Below, in pieces: positions 37,008-45,611 of a stretch of DNA of 64,000 nucleotides (positions are counted from its first letter, which is position 1; the number at the start of each line of letters is the position of its first letter). A program made the position numbers and the translations under genes. The DNA is from Novosphingobium beihaiense (GTDB lineage Bacteria; Pseudomonadota; Alphaproteobacteria; Sphingomonadales; Sphingomonadaceae), in contig NZ_JALHLG010000016.1 in the NCBI RefSeq assembly GCF_022832375.1, positions 58,789 through 122,788 on the forward strand. The letters run 5' to 3'. Under the pieces are notes generated by a model. That model searched no databases. It saw only the letters and a list, made by a program, of their open reading frames with translations, and was not told the DNA's origin.

Positions 37008-37484
37008 ATGGCTCTGGATGACATCGATTTCAGAATCCTTCAGGCTCTGTCCGAAGATGGGCGGGCGTCCGATGTTTCGATCGGGGAGAAAATTCACCTG
37101 TCGAGCACGGCCGTCGCGCGCAGGCGCAAGATCATGGAGGAATGCGGTGTCATCTCCGGATACGGCGCCAAGTTCGATATGGATGCGCTGGGTTTTTCCG
37201 GGGTCGTGGTGGTGGCGTTCGAACTGGTATCGCAAGCCGAAAGCGTGCTGAACGAGTTCGAGCGCGAAGTGGTGAACTGCCCTTCGGTTTCCTATTGCGC
37301 GTTCATTTCAGGCGATACAGACTTCATCGTGATCATTCACGTCAGTTCGCTCAACGACTACGATGCCATCTACCGCAAGGAGCTGTGCATCCTGCCGCAT
37401 GTTGCCAAGATCCGAAGCAGCTTCGTGATGCGGGAAGTGACAAGGCTCGCGAACCCGCCGGTACTGTTTCAACGCCGTAAGTAG
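37008..37484 (+). CDS. Lrp/AsnC family transcriptional regulator
   Basis: A 158-residue Lrp-type protein. N-terminal HTH: DDIDFRILQALSEDGRASDVSIGEKIHLSSTAVARRRKIMEECGVISGYGAKFD; C-terminal RAM domain with VVVVAFELVSQAESVLNEFEREV and YCAFISGDTDFIVIIHVSSLNDYDAIYRKEL. The RAM domain forms octamers and senses amino acids in the family. It is divergent from the TonB receptor, so it probably ties receptor and hydrolase expression to amino-acid status. Confidence 0.9.
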   Translation: MALDDIDFRILQALSEDGRASDVSIGEKIHLSSTAVARRRKIMEECGVISGYGAKFDMDALGFSGVVVVAFELVSQAESVLNEFEREVVNCPSVSYCAFISGDTDFIVIIHVSSLNDYDAIYRKELCILPHVAKIRSSFVMREVTRLANPPVLFQRRK

Positions 37485-37670
37485 AAGATTCGCTATCGAT
37501 CAGATCGGATGCGCAAGATATTCAAACAAACCTGGCCTTGAGGCTGGAAATCATGAGCTACTGCCAGGAATGTTTGCGGCATTAGCACGATAACGCCGTC
37601 CGCATGGTGATAGCCTGCCCCCGATTCGTCCGCAGAGTGGTTCTTCGGGTTGCACACGGGGGCAAGGTTA

Positions 37671-40118
37671 GTGAAAAAACGAATGATTTCATGGCGTCCA
37701 GCCGCGGAGCTGGCTTTGGCGATGGCATTTTGCGCAACCGGGCCAGCGGCCCATGCGGGAGAGGCGCCATTGCTGCCGGTGAAGGCCAGCACGGCGGACG
37801 GCCGCATATTGCTGACCTTGCCCGCGCCGGACAAGGACGGGGTTATAGGGCGCTATCTTTACTCCGTCGTCATGCGTACAGGCCTGGGCTCGCCGATGGC
37901 CCGGCTCGACAAGGCGGCGAATGGCCCCACGCAGTTGCTGGCGTTTCGCAAGATCGGAACGAAAGTAGCCGTGACATTCGAAAATCCCCGCTTTCGGGCC
38001 ACCGGCGGCACTGCGGCGGAGCAGAAATCGGTAACCGACAGCTTCGCGTTCTCGACCGTATGGATGACCGATCCTGTCTCGACCGGTCCGGACGGCAGCA
38101 TGGTGATCGATATCTCGCCGTTCCTGACCAAGGACGTGAACAACATTACCGGCCGCCTCAACGCGGTGGGCAAGGGATACAGGCAGACGGCCGCACTCAG
38201 CGTTGCCGATCCGGCTTCGGTCAAGGCCTTTCCCGATAATATCGAAATGGACGCGCTGCAGACGTTTGAGAGCAGCACGCCCGGGCCGCAGGTCAGCGGC
38301 ATTGCGCCCGAGCCCCGGCAAGTGAGCTTCTACGTGCACCATTCGCTGATCCGGCTGCCCGATGCAGGATACAAGCCGCGGCTGTTCGATATCCGGGCAG
38401 GCGGCTTTTCCACGCAAGTGGTCGATTTCGCCAAGCCGCTTGGTCAGAATGTCGTCTACCAGCTTGCCAACCGGTTCCGGCTGGAAAAGACAGATCCCGG
38501 GGCGGCACGCTCGACCGTCAAGAAACCGATCGTCTTCTATATCGATTCCGGCATGCCCCAGCCGATCCGCGATGCCGTGTTCAAGGGCGTTGGCTGGTGG
38601 AGCGATGCTTTCAATGCCGCAGGGCTGATCGATGCCTTTCAGGTCAAGATCCTGCCCAAGGACGCCGATCCGCTGGATGTGCGGTACAACGTGGTCAACT
38701 GGGATAACCGGCTGACGCGCGGGTGGTCGTTCGGGCAGGTGATCGCGGACCCGCGCACGGGGGAAATCGTCAAGGCATCCGTCGTTCTGGGATCGCTGCG
38801 CGTGCGGCAGGACATGGTGATCTTCGAAAGTCTGGCAGGGGCCGGGAAGACCGGAACGGGCGGCCCGGACGATCCGGTCACGGCGGCGCTGGCACGCATG
38901 AGCCAGCTTGGTGCGCACGAAGTGGGCCACGCGATCGGGTTCATGCACAATTTCGCCGCCAGCACGCAGGGACGCGGTTCGGTGATGGACTATCCGGGAC
39001 CCAAGATCGGCATCAAGGACGGCACGCTGGATCTTTCCGATGCCTATGCGAGCGGGATCGGCAAGTGGGACAAATATACCGTCGATTGGCTCTACGGTAC
39101 GGATTCGAATGCGGTTGCCGCGGCAAAGACGCAAAACCCGGACACGCTGGCCATGCGCTGGGTGACGGACAGTGACGGCCGTTCGCCCGATGCGCCCAAT
39201 CCTTGGGGCAGCATGTGGGACAATGGGCCCGATCCCGTGGCCGAGCTGGCGCATATCATGAAGGTGCGCCGGATCGCCATCGACCGCTTCGGGCCTGCCG
39301 TTCTGCATCCGGGCGAGCCCTTGGCCGAACTGCGCCGCAAGTTCGTTCCGGTCTGGCTGTTCCACCGCTATCAGGTCGATGCCGTGGCGAAGTTCATCGG
39401 CGGTATTGATTACACCTATGCCGTGACCGGCGATGCCCATACGGAGCCGGTCCCGGTTGCTGCGGACAGGCAGATCGCCGCGATTGACGGGCTGATGGCA
39501 ACGCTGTCCTCCAAGGCGCTGACGATCCCGCAATCGCTGGTGATGCGTCTTTCGTCCGGCATTCACGGTTTCGGCCGATCCAATCCGCAGTTCGATATCG
39601 AGGTGTTCCGCAACGCGGCATCGGCGGCATTCGATCCGCTGGTGGCGGCTGACGCGGCAGCACAGCAGACGCTTGGCACGCTGCTGGCCCCGGCGCGCCT
39701 GACCCGCGTGTTCGAACAGCACGCGCTCGATCCGTCGCTGCCGGGCATGGAGGTATTGCTGGACAAGCTGTTCCCGGCCACCATCGATGCCCGCACCGGC
39801 GCCGTTTCGCGGCGCGTGGCCTATCGCACTGTGATTGAACTGGCCCGCGCCGCGCATGACCCGGAAACATCGCCCGAAGTCTCCGCCATGATTGGCCAGC
39901 GCCTGTCGGGCCTCGCAGAACGGGCGGGCAAGGCGAAGGGCAGCAGCGAAGATGCCGCCTGGAATTTCCAGGTCGCCCGGCTGCTGAGCAACGACGGCCT
40001 GCTGGAGCGGGAACTGAAAGCCAAGCAGCGGGCTCCGGAAATTCCGCCCGGCATGCCGATCGGCGGCAGCACCGGCTGGATGGACCGGGATTGGTCCGAT
40101 GGTCTGGTGAGCAAGTAG
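37671..40118 (+). CDS. Exported zinc-dependent metalloprotease (DUF5117/DUF4953 type)
   Basis: About 815 residues with a signal peptide (VKKRMISWRPAAELALAMAFCATGPAAHA). The active site is HEVGHAIGFMHNF, an HExGHxxGxxHN zinc motif, followed by GSVMDYPGP as the Met-turn, as in metzincin-like gluzincin relatives annotated with DUF5117 and DUF4953. The N-terminal half (about 40-300) is the beta-rich DUF5117 region. It would degrade proteins in the periplasm or outside and feed the adjacent receptor and hydrolases. The start is GTG at 37671 (AAGG upstream) or ATG at 37683; the upstream TTG is less likely. Confidence 0.85.
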   Translation: MKKRMISWRPAAELALAMAFCATGPAAHAGEAPLLPVKASTADGRILLTLPAPDKDGVIGRYLYSVVMRTGLGSPMARLDKAANGPTQLLAFRKIGTKVAVTFENPRFRATGGTAAEQKSVTDSFAFSTVWMTDPVSTGPDGSMVIDISPFLTKDVNNITGRLNAVGKGYRQTAALSVADPASVKAFPDNIEMDALQTFESSTPGPQVSGIAPEPRQVSFYVHHSLIRLPDAGYKPRLFDIRAGGFSTQVVDFAKPLGQNVVYQLANRFRLEKTDPGAARSTVKKPIVFYIDSGMPQPIRDAVFKGVGWWSDAFNAAGLIDAFQVKILPKDADPLDVRYNVVNWDNRLTRGWSFGQVIADPRTGEIVKASVVLGSLRVRQDMVIFESLAGAGKTGTGGPDDPVTAALARMSQLGAHEVGHAIGFMHNFAASTQGRGSVMDYPGPKIGIKDGTLDLSDAYASGIGKWDKYTVDWLYGTDSNAVAAAKTQNPDTLAMRWVTDSDGRSPDAPNPWGSMWDNGPDPVAELAHIMKVRRIAIDRFGPAVLHPGEPLAELRRKFVPVWLFHRYQVDAVAKFIGGIDYTYAVTGDAHTEPVPVAADRQIAAIDGLMATLSSKALTIPQSLVMRLSSGIHGFGRSNPQFDIEVFRNAASAAFDPLVAADAAAQQTLGTLLAPARLTRVFEQHALDPSLPGMEVLLDKLFPATIDARTGAVSRRVAYRTVIELARAAHDPETSPEVSAMIGQRLSGLAERAGKAKGSSEDAAWNFQVARLLSNDGLLERELKAKQRAPEIPPGMPIGGSTGWMDRDWSDGLVSK

Positions 40119-40146
40119 GGCCAACAGCGCTGGGCGGCGGCGGTTT

Positions 40147-41562
40147 CTATTGCCAGCCGCCGCCCAGTGCCAGGAACACGGCAATCTGCTGATTGACCAG
40201 TTCCGATTGCGCCGCGGCATAGTTGACTTGCGCCGCTGCCAGCGCCCCTTGCGCGCTCAGCAGCGAAAGGAAGTCGCTGCGCCCGAAATGGAACAGCTTG
40301 CCCGCCTGATCGGCGGATACTTGCGCACTGGCGGCCGCGCGGCGCAGCGCCTCGGCTCTCTCGCGGCCGCGTGCATAAGTTTCCAGCGCGGTTTCGGTGC
40401 CGCGCAGGGCTTCCAGCACAGCGCTGTCGAAACGGGCCACATCGGCATCGGTTTGCGCGCCCGCCGCCGCGATCCGCGCCTTGACGACGGGGCGGTTGGG
40501 AAAGCTCCAGCTCAGCAGCGGCCCCAGGCTGAAGCCGAAGCTGTGCGAAGAGCCGATGTCCGCCACCTGGCCGCTGCTGGCCAGACCGCCGCCGATGCTC
40601 ACTTGCGGATAGAGATCGGCCATGGCCACACCGATGCGGGCCGTGTCCGCCGCGATCGTGCGTTCGGCCTGGCGGATGTCGGGACGGCGCCGGATCAGGG
40701 CCGCGCCGTCTCCCACCGGCATCGGCGTGGCGAGGCGGGGCAGGGTGCTGCAGCTTTCCACATCGCGCGGATATTCGGCGGGCGGGCGGCCCAGCAGGGT
40801 GGCGAGCAGGTAGAGCCCGTTTCGCCGTGCGGCCAAGAGTGCGGGCAGGTTCGCCCGGCTCGTCTCCACCGCGGTGCGGGCGCGGCTCACGTCGAACGCT
40901 GTGCCTCGCCCGCCTTTCTGCAGGCGTTGCGTGGCCTCCAGAGTTTCCTGCTGGAGCGTGATGACCTGTTCGACCGTGGCGATCTGGTAATTGGCCGCGC
41001 AGACGCTGGCATAGGCGCGGGCTGTGGCGGCGGCCACGCTGATACGCACGGCATCGCGCGCGGCTTCCACGGCGTCCCGGCCGGCTTCGCTCGCCTCGAT
41101 GGCGCGGCGCAGCTTGCCGCTGAGGTCGAGCGGGTAGGACACGGTTAGCCCAAGGCCATAGGTGCCCACGCCCGGAAGGTTCGTGCCACCCGAATCCGCG
41201 GAATAGTCGCGCTCGACTGCGGCGTCCGCGCTGGCCGTGGTCGAAAGTGCGCGCTGTCCGGCGGCTTCGCGCACCACTGCATCAGCGCGGCGCAAGTTGG
41301 CATCGGCGGCTCGCAGATCGGCATTGGCGGCCAACGCCTGCCCGATCAGGGCGTCGAGCCTGGGATCGTCGTAAAGATGCCACCAGCGATCGGGCAGGGG
41401 GGCATTCGCGAAAGCGGAATCGCGTGCGGAAACGAAGGCCCCGCGCGCGGATGGCGCGTTGGCGGCGGCGGTTTCCGGCGGCGCATAGTCCGGCCCGGCC
41501 GTGGCGCAACCGGCCAGCGCCAGTGTCAGTGCCGCGCCCGGCAGGAGAGCCCCGGCGCGCAT
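40147..41562 (-). CDS. NodT-family outer-membrane factor lipoprotein (aromatic-acid-type efflux)
   Basis: A 471-residue outer-membrane efflux lipoprotein with a lipobox at the end of LLPGAALTLALAGC. NodT markers: WWHLYDDPRLDALIGQALAANADLRAADANLRRADA, SYPLDLSGKLRRAIEAS, LIRRRPDIRQAERTIAADTARIGVA and SDFLSLLSAQGALAAAQVNYA. It is the last gene of the FUSC operon and overlaps the HlyD gene by ATGA, so it is the dedicated exit duct of that pump. The ATG at 41562 begins the signal peptide. Confidence 0.88.
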   Translation of the reverse strand: MRAGALLPGAALTLALAGCATAGPDYAPPETAAANAPSARGAFVSARDSAFANAPLPDRWWHLYDDPRLDALIGQALAANADLRAADANLRRADAVVREAAGQRALSTTASADAAVERDYSADSGGTNLPGVGTYGLGLTVSYPLDLSGKLRRAIEASEAGRDAVEAARDAVRISVAAATARAYASVCAANYQIATVEQVITLQQETLEATQRLQKGGRGTAFDVSRARTAVETSRANLPALLAARRNGLYLLATLLGRPPAEYPRDVESCSTLPRLATPMPVGDGAALIRRRPDIRQAERTIAADTARIGVAMADLYPQVSIGGGLASSGQVADIGSSHSFGFSLGPLLSWSFPNRPVVKARIAAAGAQTDADVARFDSAVLEALRGTETALETYARGRERAEALRRAAASAQVSADQAGKLFHFGRSDFLSLLSAQGALAAAQVNYAAAQSELVNQQIAVFLALGGGWQ

Positions 41563-42464
41563 CACTTGGCCTTCTCCACTGGCTGGGCGGTATCCTGCGC
41601 TTCCGGTTCGACCGTTACTGTGGCGGTGCGGCCCAGGATGAGGCGGACGCCCTTGGGCACCTCGGTCAGTTTTACGCGGACCGGAATGCGCTGGGCAAGA
41701 CGCACCCATGTGAAGGTCGCCTCGACGTTGGGCAGAAGGTTGCCGGACAAGCCGCGCGCATCTTCGCCAATGCCTGCGGCAATGCTTTCGACCCGGCCAT
41801 GGAGCGGCCGGTCTTCGCCCATCAGCTTGACTGTCACCGGCGCGCCCACCCGGATCAACGGCAGCTTGGTTTCCTCGAAATAGCCTTCGACCCGCAGCGA
41901 GGCGGTATCGACAAGCGCCATCGCCTGATTTCCGGCGGCCAGATAATCGCCGGGATGCAGGTCGAGATTGGTCACGGTCCCGTCCACGGAAGCGCGAACC
42001 TGCGTGCGCCGGAGATTGAGCTGAGCCCCGTCGAGCGCGCTGCGCGCCTCGGCAAGGGCGGCTTGCGCAGTGGCGACGCGCGCCACGTTCTGTTCGTGGG
42101 TTTCGGCGGCCACCAGATCGCCCAGCGCGCGGTCCCGGTTGGCTTCGCGGCGGGCTTGCCCCAGCGTGGCCTTTGCACTTGCCACGCCGGCCTGGGCCTG
42201 TTCGACCGCCAGCGTGTAGCGCGGCTTGTCGAGCACGAAGAGCAGGTCTCCTGCCTTCACGCTCTGGTTGTCATGCACGGCCACCGAGGTGACGAGGCCG
42301 GAAATATCCGGCGTTACCCGCACGACGTCAGCCCGCACGCGGCCGTCGCGCGTCCAGGGGCTGCGTTCGTAATGGTTCCACATCCACACCGCGATGGCGG
42401 CGGCGGCAAGGACGATGACGATAGTGGCCGCGCTGCGGCCCAGGCTGGCAAGGATGTTCTTCAT
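41562..42464 (-). CDS. HlyD-family periplasmic adaptor (AaeA/EmrA-like)
   Basis: A 300-residue membrane-fusion protein with one N-terminal membrane helix (IVIVLAAAAIAVWMW). It continues with RSPWTRDGRVRADVVRVTPDISGLVTSVAVHDNQSVKAGDLLFVLDKPRY, the characteristic AaeA/EmrA biotinyl-lipoyl start, a short hairpin and VRASVDGTVTNLDLHPGDYL as the second half. It bridges the FUSC permease and the outer-membrane factor. Overlaps both neighbours by four bases. The usual partner set (FUSC plus DUF1656) supports aromatic-acid-type export. Confidence 0.9.
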   Translation of the reverse strand: MKNILASLGRSAATIVIVLAAAAIAVWMWNHYERSPWTRDGRVRADVVRVTPDISGLVTSVAVHDNQSVKAGDLLFVLDKPRYTLAVEQAQAGVASAKATLGQARREANRDRALGDLVAAETHEQNVARVATAQAALAEARSALDGAQLNLRRTQVRASVDGTVTNLDLHPGDYLAAGNQAMALVDTASLRVEGYFEETKLPLIRVGAPVTVKLMGEDRPLHGRVESIAAGIGEDARGLSGNLLPNVEATFTWVRLAQRIPVRVKLTEVPKGVRLILGRTATVTVEPEAQDTAQPVEKAK

Positions 42465-42676
42465 GGGGCGAAACCGAATAGGGGGGCAAGGAAAGTGACT
42501 GCGCCGAAAACGATGACGTAAAGGGCCAGATCGACGAGCGCGCGATAAGCGACGAAGCGGTAGAAGCCGAAACGGTCGGCCAGGCGCATCAGCGCGAGAG
42601 TGCAGACCGAGGCGATCGCTCCGAAGACGAGCAGGGTCGGCAGGAAGATGCCGTAGATGGCAAATTCTCCGTTCAT
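42461..42676 (-). CDS. DUF1656 small membrane protein (AaeX-like)
   Basis: A 71-residue protein with two hydrophobic segments (FLPTLLVFGAIASVCTLALMRL and LVDLALYVIVFGAVTFLAPLF). It is the size and pattern of DUF1656/AaeX proteins, found almost only between FUSC permease and HlyD adaptor genes. Its exact function is unknown, but it belongs to the pump. It overlaps both flanking genes by four bases. Confidence 0.88.
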   Translation of the reverse strand: MNGEFAIYGIFLPTLLVFGAIASVCTLALMRLADRFGFYRFVAYRALVDLALYVIVFGAVTFLAPLFGFAP

Positions 42677-44760
42677 GACGGGGCTCCGGGGCTGGAGGGA
42701 TGGGCGGCGAACGGCGGCGCATCGGCGAAAAGGCTGCGGCGCAGTGTGACGAGGGGCAAGGCTGCCCGCCGCCGGACCGGTTCGTGCGCATCGGCGTTGA
42801 ACCGGTGCAGTGCAGTATCGATGCGGGCAAGAAGCTCGCGGTCCTCGGGCGGCGGCTGGTGCGGGACAAGCCGCCGGTAGTAGTCGCCAACCCCGGCAAG
42901 GACGCGGGTCACAGTGTCTTGGGCGGCGGGATCGATCTCGCCGCGCAATATCCGCAGCTCACCAATGGCCACGCCGGTGCGCAGATCGCGCAGGATATCG
43001 TAAAGCGGTTCGCCCGGAAGCTTGCCGCTCGCCGCAAGGCGCGGATCGAGCAGGGCATGCCGGTCCAGCATCCGCGATATCCAGCCCTGCACGTCCGGCA
43101 TGGCCCACCGGTTGCTGCGCTCGGCAAGGTCTTGCCAGCCTGCCCGCAGCGTGCGCGCGATGGCATGTTCGATACCCGCGGTCTGCAGGATGCGGATCAT
43201 CACCCCGGCAAACAGGATCGCGGTCAGCGTGGCGATTTGGCTGTTCAGGAAAGTCGCCAGATTGACTGGAACGCCGGGGGCCAGATCGGCGCCGAACTTT
43301 TCGGAAACGATGAACGGGCCACCCACGCCGAGAAGAGCAGGAAGCGCAATGCCGATGTAGCGCGGGACGCTCATCATTGCGCCCAGCACCAGCAGCACCG
43401 GAGCCAGGGCCAGCGCCATTTCCGCAAACCCGTCAAGCGCGGGAAGAATGGCAAAGGCATAGAGTGTGCCCAGCACGACCGCGATCAGCGTGCCCTTGAA
43501 GAACCCGACCACGGGCGGCAGTGAATTGTCGAGGGCCGCGAAAAGGGCGGGAAAAACCGAAGCCAGCATGACGAACGTGCCGCCCTCGGACCAGCCGCTG
43601 CCGATCCACAAGGCGCAGGCGATGACAACGGTCAGCGAAGAGCCTGCCGCAGCGCGCAGGGCGCCCCACACGTCGCGATGCAGGGGACGGTCTCCAATCT
43701 CGGCGAGAAGCCCCGGGATTCGCGGGGAGACGGGGGTGCGGTCCGGCGTCGCCAACTGGGCCTTGAGAACCCGGCAGTTGAGGTGAGCATCGATCAGGCC
43801 GGAGAGCCGCGCAAGCAGGCTCATGTGCAGCAGAACGGGCCAGCCGCTTTCGGCCCTGATTTCGGGCTCCAGCGCGGTACACCGCGCCATGAGGGCATCG
43901 CCGGTTGCTTCCACGCGTGCCAGATCATCGTCCAGCCCGTCGACCCATTCGTGGATGTCCTGAAGCAGGTGTGCGGTGCTTTCGGGCAATTCGCCGTAAG
44001 CGCGCAGGGCGGCGATGCGATCGGCAATTGCCGCGCCTAGCGGCATCAGTTTCGCAAGCTGCCCTTCGATCGCTCTTACCACTCGCACGCGCGGCGCCGG
44101 GCCGCTGGTTTCGAAAGGCAGGTGAATGGAAAGCTGGTGCAGTTCGGTGATGTCCTGCGCCAGGCGCCGCCGCTCCGTGTCCACACCCGGATTGGGAACC
44201 GGCAGGAGTGTCTCGCGGCTCCAGACTTCGGCATCGCGCACGATCCCTTGCGTGCGGAAGCGCAGAAATCTGGCAACCGAATTGGGCAGCACCACACCGT
44301 GCACGAGCGACGAACAGATGATGCCGATGCCGATTTCCTGCGCGCGCAAAGTGGCGACAGTGAAGATCTGGCCGGGCGCATCGATCGTGGGCCACACGAT
44401 CAGCCCCGTCGTGTATCCGGCCAGAACGAACATGTAGGAGGCGGGTGTCCGGTCCAGCAGCGAGAGGAACACGCACAGCCCCAGCCAGCCCGCCATCGCC
44501 GCGATCAGCAGCACCGGGCTCTGGACCAGCAGGGGGACGATCAGCACGGTAAAGGCCGCCCCCGCCAGCGTGCCGATAAGGCGGAAGAGCGCGCGCGAAA
44601 CGACGGCGCCCGCCAGCGGGCCGGAAACGATATAGGCCGTCAGGAATGCCCAGTAGGGACGTTCCAGCCCGATCGAAAAGGCAATGTACATGGCCAGCAT
44701 GGCCGCCGCGTAGCACTTGAGGCTGTACACGGCCGCATCGGCACCCCAGCGTTTCATCAT
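42673..44760 (-). CDS. FUSC-family inner-membrane exporter (AaeB-like)
   Basis: A 695-residue permease of the aromatic acid exporter/fusaric acid resistance family. It has two clusters of TM helices, residues about 15-165 and about 370-520, each followed by a cytosolic domain, the standard duplicated FUSC layout. RPYWAFLTAYIVSGPLAGAVVSRALFRLIGTLAGA is the family N-terminal motif; SLTVVIACALWIGSGW opens the second half. Known members export hydroxybenzoates, fusaric acid or related weak acids; this substrate is not shown. A second Met directly follows the first, so the start is uncertain by one codon. Confidence 0.9.
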   Translation of the reverse strand: MMKRWGADAAVYSLKCYAAAMLAMYIAFSIGLERPYWAFLTAYIVSGPLAGAVVSRALFRLIGTLAGAAFTVLIVPLLVQSPVLLIAAMAGWLGLCVFLSLLDRTPASYMFVLAGYTTGLIVWPTIDAPGQIFTVATLRAQEIGIGIICSSLVHGVVLPNSVARFLRFRTQGIVRDAEVWSRETLLPVPNPGVDTERRRLAQDITELHQLSIHLPFETSGPAPRVRVVRAIEGQLAKLMPLGAAIADRIAALRAYGELPESTAHLLQDIHEWVDGLDDDLARVEATGDALMARCTALEPEIRAESGWPVLLHMSLLARLSGLIDAHLNCRVLKAQLATPDRTPVSPRIPGLLAEIGDRPLHRDVWGALRAAAGSSLTVVIACALWIGSGWSEGGTFVMLASVFPALFAALDNSLPPVVGFFKGTLIAVVLGTLYAFAILPALDGFAEMALALAPVLLVLGAMMSVPRYIGIALPALLGVGGPFIVSEKFGADLAPGVPVNLATFLNSQIATLTAILFAGVMIRILQTAGIEHAIARTLRAGWQDLAERSNRWAMPDVQGWISRMLDRHALLDPRLAASGKLPGEPLYDILRDLRTGVAIGELRILRGEIDPAAQDTVTRVLAGVGDYYRRLVPHQPPPEDRELLARIDTALHRFNADAHEPVRRRAALPLVTLRRSLFADAPPFAAHPSSPGAPS

Positions 44761-45209
44761 CAGCGGGGCCGCCTTTCGGCAATGCCTGAGGAGACCCGTT
44801 CGAGGACGCCGAGCGCGGTCTGCAGGTCTTCGCTGCTTATGCCATCGAGCAGTTCGCGGCGCAGTTCGATCAGGCGCGCATCGATCAGCCGGGCCAGCCG
44901 TCTGCCTTCCCCGGTCAGGCGCAGTGTTTTCGCCCGCCCGTCATCGGGATCCGCCTCGCGCTGGACCAGCTCTATCCGTTCGAGGTGCTGGAGCGTGCGC
45001 ACCAGCGAGGCTTCGGTAATGCCGATTTCCCGCGCAAGGTCGGACTGGCGCACGCCTTCGCCAAGGCGTTCGAGGTGCAGCAGCGCGTACCCGGTAGAGT
45101 TCGATATCTCCAGAGAGGCCAGCACGCGATCCGCCAGTTGCCGCCAGGAGCGGGCAAGAGACAGAATTTGCGCCGGCAGGGCGGCATAGAGAGACTCACG
45201 ATTGGGCAT
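44760..45209 (-). CDS. MarR family regulator of the efflux operon
   Basis: A 149-residue MarR-type repressor with the winged HTH GYALLHLERLGEGVRQSDLAREIGITEASLVRTLQHLERIELVQREADPDDGRAKTLRLTGEGRRLARLIDARL, including the wing DPDDGRAKT. It is the first gene of the operon, overlaps the FUSC gene and has a palindromic operator eight bases before its start. MarR proteins usually sense the phenolic acids that such pumps expel, which gives a simple feedback circuit. Confidence 0.92.
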   Translation of the reverse strand: MPNRESLYAALPAQILSLARSWRQLADRVLASLEISNSTGYALLHLERLGEGVRQSDLAREIGITEASLVRTLQHLERIELVQREADPDDGRAKTLRLTGEGRRLARLIDARLIELRRELLDGISSEDLQTALGVLERVSSGIAERRPR

Positions 45210-45216
45210 GCATAAT

Positions 45217-45234
45217 TAGTTAGCGTCCTAACTA
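45217..45234. promoter_or_regulatory. MarR operator, TAGTTAG-CGTC-CTAACTA
   Basis: A perfect 7-bp inverted repeat with a 4-base spacer, 18 bases in all, in the AT-rich stretch right upstream of marR. The TTAG/CTAA half-site type is common for MarR-family proteins. It would overlap the promoter or ribosome-binding region of the operon, which fits autorepression. Confidence 0.75.
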
Positions 45235-45239
45235 TATAG

Positions 45240-45611
45240 TGCAACCTGCTTCCGCTTGCATTTTGCAGGCCCGGGCTGCCGGAAAACGCAACGGACTGCC
45301 TCTGGACAAATGGCGGATGCAGGGTGCGGCTGCGGCCCGAACATGGGCAAGCCTTCCCGGATGAAACCGCGCCACCGGGGGGCATCGCAGTCTTTGCGCT
45401 GCCCTTTAACCGGGAGCTTCGCCTCGAAAATGTTCCCGCCGTTCAAGAGTTCATCGTGCAGCGCAGCTCATGATTCGACACTCATGGCAAGGATCTGGCT
45501 GATTTGCGTGAGGGGGCGCCAGCCACTGGTTAAACGCCTTCCCTCCGCAATAGTATTGAAGAAAAGGCGAGAGCTCCTGCCCGGACACTCCTTGACGGCA
45601 AGATGACTGTG
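45240..45611. other. Intergenic stretch without a supported gene
   Basis: This 372-base gap lies between the marR promoter and the 3' end of the halogenase-like gene. ORFs crossing it have no recognisable domain, no convincing ribosome-binding site and an amino-acid make-up typical of antisense frames. I see no terminator with a clear T-run. Confidence 0.45.

Noticed and set aside
37689..40220. 843-codon open frame antisense to the metalloprotease
   Set aside because: The plus strand has a signal peptide and HExxH site; the antisense product has no family features.
45256..45606. 116-codon plus-strand ORF in the marR-halogenase gap
   Set aside because: No ribosome-binding site, no domain and a mixed, low-complexity-like composition; it also starts inside the marR promoter region.
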